Assembly: GCF_003202205.1 (NCBI RefSeq)
Contig: NZ_PDOG01000001.1
Location: forward strand, 17,509-81,508
Direction: 5' to 3'
Length of the DNA: 64,000 bases
Origin: Halomonas sp. LBP4
Lineage (GTDB): Bacteria > Pseudomonadota > Gammaproteobacteria > Pseudomonadales > Halomonadaceae
Each line of letters opens with the position of its first letter. The first letter of the stretch is position 1. Position numbers and translations under genes: made by a program. The notes under the pieces are model-generated. The model had not been told where the DNA came from. It did no database searches and was given only the letters and a program-made list of their open reading frames with translations. This document shows positions 60,344 to 64,000 of the stretch, in pieces.

Positions 60344-60691
60344 TCAGTGTTTGAGGGACTCGAGCCGATCGACCAGCTCAGGGATATGCGTCTGATTGAT
60401 GCTCCAGACGGTATCATCATCGATCCCGAGGTAGGCATGGATGAGACGATTTCGCGTGGCGATGATCAGCCGCCACGGAATCTCCGGGTGAGCGGGACGT
60501 ACATCATCCGGAGTGCGGGTAGCCGGCTCACCGATCAATTCCAGATTGCGGAGGGTGGCATCATATGTCAGGTCGCGGGTGATGAAGTTTTCTTGAGCCA
60601 GCCCATCGGTGTAAGTCAGCACCTTCTCGGAGAAGCCGATCATGTCATCGATGTAGAAGCGCCTCTCTCGCTGTGGTCGATTTTCAGACAT
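60344..60691 (-). CDS. HepT-like toxin
   Basis: Predicted HEPN ribonuclease toxin of a type VII toxin-antitoxin pair, 115 residues. Catalytic motif R-x4-6-H in ATRNRLIHAYLGID, with the Tyr that is AMPylated in HepT (RNRLIHAY). The start overlaps the nucleotidyltransferase stop by 8 bases, the normal order for a MntA-HepT operon with antitoxin first. Confidence 0.9.
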   Translation of the reverse strand: MSENRPQRERRFYIDDMIGFSEKVLTYTDGLAQENFITRDLTYDATLRNLELIGEPATRTPDDVRPAHPEIPWRLIIATRNRLIHAYLGIDDDTVWSINQTHIPELVDRLESLKH

Positions 60692-60974
60692 GCATGGCCT
60701 CGCGTTCGATGAAAGGTCGGAGTTCGGGGCGCAGCGCCTTGTCGGTCACCAGGTCCACCGGGCGTCCCAACAGATCCTCCAAGTAGAACTGCAATCCGAA
60801 GTAACGATCAGCCGTTGCCGGGCCATCGAAGCTCACCAGGATATCGACGTCACTGCCCTCCCCCGCCTCGTCGCGCGCCATGGAGCCGAAGAGCGCGAGA
60901 TCCCGGACACCAAACTGTTGGACCATGGCAGGCAGGTACTGCTGCAGTAACGAGAGTGTTTGCGATTTGTTCAC
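60684..60974 (-). CDS. MntA-like nucleotidyltransferase antitoxin
   Basis: Minimal nucleotidyltransferase, 96 residues. The GSX10DXD motif is GSMARDEAGEGSDVDILV. In characterised pairs MntA AMPylates HepT on Tyr to silence it. Complete in length and motif, so the pair looks functional. Confidence 0.9.
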   Translation of the reverse strand: MNKSQTLSLLQQYLPAMVQQFGVRDLALFGSMARDEAGEGSDVDILVSFDGPATADRYFGLQFYLEDLLGRPVDLVTDKALRPELRPFIEREAMHV

Positions 60975-61129
60975 CTTTCACCTCCAGGCCGGACAGTAAC
61001 TCGGCTCAATGTGTCGTCGGCGTCGTGTGCGCTTAGCATAGCATCCGGCCCTTCCGTTCCGACGGCGGCAAGGCAACGGAAACTTTCGGCCCTTGATGGC
61101 GAGGCCCCCTCGGTACGATATGGAGGACC

Positions 61130-62458
61130 TCACCGCCCCGGTCGAGGCGGCGCGCTGCAGCCGACGGGGCCAGCGTCTCCAGGCAGCTCCCTCAAGCGCA
61201 CACGCAGGTCATGGCGCCGGTAGTCGGTGTCGAAGGCCATCACCTCGAGGACGGTGGCGTGGCGCGTGCCGACCAGTCGCGGCGCCGAGTGGTGCACGAA
61301 GCGTTCGCCGTCCAGCGTCAGCTGCAGGCGCGGCAGCCCCTCCGCGTCGTACGCCAGGCGCAGCGCCTCGAAGCGCCAGGCCAGCGGCGCCTCCTCGGCA
61401 CAGCTCGCCAGGTCCACGGGAACGCCCGGCACGAGCTCGACGCGTTGCCGCTCCAGTTCCCGGCCCTGCGCATCGGTCACCACCAGTTGGTAGACACGCG
61501 CCCGCTTGGCCGGAGGGGCTTCCTCGGGCAGTTCCGCCAGCAGCGCGGCACGCGCGGGATCGACCGGCCCCAGCGGGGGTTGATACGGCAGCTCGTGCCC
61601 GGGCCCGGGTCGATAGACGAAGCGCAGCGAGAGCAACCGCTCGCTGGACGCCTCGAGCCCCGGCACCGTACCCGACATGGCGGTCACCGCGTCGGGCTCC
61701 CAGGCCAGCTTGGCATGCCGCCCCTGCGGGGTACGCAGGAAGAGGGTGCCCGGGGTGTCGTCCAGCACCAGGCGCGACGCCGCGGGGGGCTCGGGCGATA
61801 CATCCAGTTAGCGCAGCAGGTAGCCCCACGACGGCGTGGCGATGTTCTGGGCAGCGGCCGGCACGAAGTGAAGCCCTCCCCCATCGGGCACCGCCAGGGT
61901 GACCTCGAGGGGCTCGCGGTTCAGCGCGAGGGGATAGAGATCGACCCGCGCCAGGTCACGAGCCGGGGCGTGGTCGAGGAACGACCAGCCGAAGGGCTCG
62001 CCCGCCTCATCCCAGCCCAGATAGGCGGTGCCGCCAGGCAGCCGCTCGTGGTGATAGGGCACCGTCTGCAGGTAAAGCTCCGCGCCGGGGGCTACGTAAC
62101 CAGCCTCGAGAGTCTGGAATCCCTTCGCCTCGACCGTCAGCCGGCCGCCGCCGCTGCCCACCAGCCATACCGGGCCGGGCATCGGCACGCGGAAGCGCCC
62201 CTCGGGGTCGGTGGTGACGGTGGCCTCGTAGCGCTTGTCCCAGATCAACTGGCCATCGTGATCGCTCAGGCCCCAGCCCTGGCGGCTCAGGGTAATAGTG
62301 GCGCCGGCCACCGGCGAATCGTCGTGATACTCGACCAGCCGGCCCGTCACCGGCGCCGGCGACAACGACCACAGCACCAGCCACACCAGCAACGCCAACG
62401 CCGCCAGGGTGACGACCAGCCCCACGACAAGGCGGCGGAAACGCCCGGCGCGGCCCAT
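61130..62458 (-). pseudogene. Membrane-anchored gene split by an in-frame stop codon
   Basis: MGRAGRFRRLVVGLVVTLAALALLVWL... (ATG at 62458, TAA at 61808-61810) has one N-terminal TM and a CarboxypepD-like beta domain (GRLVEYHDDSPVAGATITLSRQGWG, TTDPEGRFRVPMPG). After the TAA the same frame stays open to 61130 with protein-like sequence (LDVSPEPPAASRLVLDDTPGTLFLRTPQGRHAKLAWEPD). One C-to-T change (CAA to TAA) would explain the break. Joined, it is about 442 codons. I do not know the family. Its start overlaps the stop of the 62458-62718 frame as TGATG. Confidence 0.65.
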
Positions 62459-62718
62459 CAGGGTGCCTCGGCGTCTGGCAAGCCACTGAGATAGCGGAGG
62501 GCATCGATCGCCACACGCGGATGTCGCGACTCCTGCACGATGTGGCTGGGGCCCAGCGTGGTATGCAGGTTCGCCTCCAGCAGCGTCTCGCCGCGGAAGG
62601 TGATGGTCAGGCGTTCGCCCTGATGTGTGGAGAGCAGGCTGTGGAAGGCCCCGAAACACGGCGGGGTTTCCGGCATGTCGAAGCGCAGGTGCACCCGGTC
62701 ATCCTCGGCAAGTTCCAC
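62458..62718 (-). pseudogene. Probable 5'-truncated small gene
   Basis: 86 codons from a GTG at 62718 with no ribosome site and a TAG two codons earlier. The product ELAEDDRVHLRFDMPETPPCFGAFHSLLSTHQGERLTIT... looks like the C-terminal part of a larger protein. Its upstream sequence belongs to a different, AT-rich ORF, so a deletion or recombination joined the two near 62705. It is translationally coupled to the split gene that follows. Confidence 0.5.
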
Positions 62719-62860
62719 AGGCTAAACCAATGAACTCTTTATCTTTAAGGTCATGATATTTCACGCATGCTCTGCAACTTGAACCATCGGGTCCAGATTT
62801 ACAAATTCCCGACTCCCCACAGTGCATGCAAGGATAAAGGTTGGATTTTACTTCTTGCAT
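62699..62860 (-). CDS. Chimeric or truncated zinc-ribbon ORF
   Basis: 53 residues, MQEVKSNLYPCMHCGESGICKSGPDGSSCRACVKYHDLKDKEFIGLACGTCRG. Three CxxC pairs (CMHC, CRAC, CGTC) plus one further Cys suggest a zinc-binding DnaJ-like or ribbon domain. It ends abruptly where the GC-rich remnant begins, so its natural C-terminus is probably lost. AGGGA lies about 9 bases before the ATG. Confidence 0.5.
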   Translation of the reverse strand: MQEVKSNLYPCMHCGESGICKSGPDGSSCRACVKYHDLKDKEFIGLACGTCRG

Positions 62861-62893
62861 TAAAATGTTTCCCTGTGAAGCATAACAAAAGTA

Positions 62894-63631
62894 TCAGCGG
62901 CCCGGTAAAAGAGTAGCCGATGTTGGACGGTCCATTCCAGGGCCGGACTGGACATCATAATTCGCATAAGAAGCGTTCAGCAGACGGCCACATTCGATGA
63001 TTGCATTCTTCACTTCGATAGCGCCCTTGAGAACTTCAATAGCCCAGTAGCTTTCGAAGTTCTGTGAAGCGTAACTAAACGCACCTATTCTTATACCTAT
63101 CCGATTTTCTTCCAAAGAGATAGTGGCATTATGCTGGATAAGCTGTCTGTGCTTAGTAGTGTTGGTAAATGCCGCTAGATAATTATACCAATGTGACTCA
63201 AGCAAAAGATTAACCCGCTCTTTCAAAGGGCTATGTGGTATACGCTTAGCGACGCGATAGATATTGCAATCCTTTATCGGCATAAGATCAGCTATCACTA
63301 GCGTATTTACCAGTTGCGAAAATAAGTCCCAGAGGCACCTCGCCGTATGTAGACTGGCAATAAAGTGCGCTTCACTTACAATCTTGGAAAATGCAAATTC
63401 GTTTTCTCGCTCATCGCCGCCGAAGATCAGCATAAAATTTCCTAAGCCTTGCGGCTCCGCCTCATTCACGATGCCCTTCATAGCATCGCGCGCGGTTGCC
63501 ATGTGATACCGAAAGATATCGACGCTACGATCGATGGACTCTAGCAGATCTAACACCGGGGCGGCGTCGCCCGGCTTAGCATGTATGTGCTTTCGTAACT
63601 CTTCAAGATTCCAGACTGTGGCGGACATCAT
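62894..63631 (-). CDS. AT-rich orphan gene, possibly HEPN-like
   Basis: Predicted 245-residue soluble, mainly helical protein. I do not recognise a family. The central part (AHFIASLHTARCLWDLFSQLVNTLVI, then NLLLESHWYNYLAAFTNTTKHRQLIQHN) resembles some abortive-infection or HEPN-type helical proteins in layout, including KHR followed by a His, but no firm motif. Its base composition differs from the flanking core genes, suggesting transfer. Start is 63631 or the next Met codon. Confidence 0.7.
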   Translation of the reverse strand: MMSATVWNLEELRKHIHAKPGDAAPVLDLLESIDRSVDIFRYHMATARDAMKGIVNEAEPQGLGNFMLIFGGDERENEFAFSKIVSEAHFIASLHTARCLWDLFSQLVNTLVIADLMPIKDCNIYRVAKRIPHSPLKERVNLLLESHWYNYLAAFTNTTKHRQLIQHNATISLEENRIGIRIGAFSYASQNFESYWAIEVLKGAIEVKNAIIECGRLLNASYANYDVQSGPGMDRPTSATLLPGR

Positions 63632-64000
63632 GGCCCCATAGGTGTTAATACTGAACGCTCTGATATTGGTTCACGCATGCACATTCAAAAATATTAGACT
63701 GCATGCCGCTATTTCTCGAGTCAACTAAAAAATGATTATAGGTTGACAGCATCAAGCCGACCATCTTGACTGCTTGATTTTCGTCACATGCTTTGTTCGA
63801 CAGCTGACGATCGACTTTTATCAGCATAAACTAACTTTCCGCAATCGGCCATGAGCAGACCTTCAGAAGATGCTAAAGCATTCCTAAGAAAGAAAGTGGT
63901 TGTCCTTCTCTATGCTCTGTATGGAGTATTGCCTTACTCGGTTGCGGAACAGTGATAAGAGCGAGATAGCGTTCCGCGAGGGATGTAGGCATAGAGATCC
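63632..64000. other. Window end: AT-rich, only doubtful short ORFs
   Basis: A 60-codon minus-strand frame (63645-63827, MLIKVDRQLSNKACDENQAV) and a 34-codon plus-strand frame (63851-63955, MSRPSEDAKAFLRKK) are open, but neither has a good ribosome site or known relatives. I would not call either a gene. Confidence 0.35.

Noticed and set aside
61211..62494. 427-codon plus-strand frame
   Set aside because: Antisense of the split gene; composition is that of a shadow, whereas the minus strand has a TM segment and domain-like blocks.

Overview
The window looks like about 64 kb of chromosome from a GC-rich gammaproteobacterium, most likely Halomonas or a close relative in the Halomonadaceae. This is an inference from protein style: the E. 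coli-like GyrA, RdgC, ThiI, PolB and YrbG, a Pseudomonas-like Lap adhesin system, and several polyhydroxybutyrate (PHB) genes. No rRNA, tRNA, CRISPR array or phage structural gene was recognised.

Region 1 (0-6.3 kb) is core: gyrA, rdgC, an acyltransferase and a CDF metal transporter. Region 2 (6.3-19.1 kb) is a complete biofilm-adhesin locus. LapG protease and LapD c-di-GMP receptor are followed, on the other strand, by a short LapA-like adhesin with a 15-bp tandem repeat tract, a LuxR-type regulator, HlyD adaptor, ABC exporter and a TolC-OmpA fusion. Low c-di-GMP should free LapG to cut the adhesin at its TAAG site.

Region 3 (19.5-34.8 kb) is mostly housekeeping: thiI, a large penicillin-binding protein, a phasin-sized protein, a GST, polB, a CDGSH protein, a NYN-LOTUS protein overlapping an MHYT-GGDEF-EAL protein, a DUF503 protein, a Ca/Na antiporter and maa. 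It also holds two copies of a ~97-99 bp structured repeat and a ~193 bp MITE-like element.

Region 4 (35-40.7 kb) is a six-gene accessory block of unrecognised proteins with a nucleosidase-like protein and a LysR regulator. Region 5 (41-49.6 kb) has patatin plus 3-hydroxybutyrate dehydrogenase, a frameshifted ZIP transporter, a DUF2141 protein, an extra glutamine synthetase, a multicopper oxidase with a fused CusF-like domain, and a DUF1264 protein.

Region 6 (49.9-57.4 kb) is an array of integron gene cassettes, all read on the minus strand and separated by attC sites, with no integrase in view. It carries truncated DinB, a DHFR/RibD-like protein, truncated GNAT, a two-gene EVE plus membrane-protein cassette, cupin, ABM, LysE and NUDIX cassettes. 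A plus-strand block (CopG regulator and PHB depolymerase plus a decayed oxidoreductase) interrupts it.

Region 7 (57.6-64 kb) returns to core-like genes (glutamate dehydrogenase, a Vgb-like propeller) and then a worn area: a HepT/MntA toxin-antitoxin pair, a gene split by a stop codon, a chimeric zinc-ribbon ORF and an AT-rich orphan gene.

The strongest candidates for something new are the 35-40.7 kb block, the EVE plus membrane-protein cassette within the array, and the covarying dispersed repeat.
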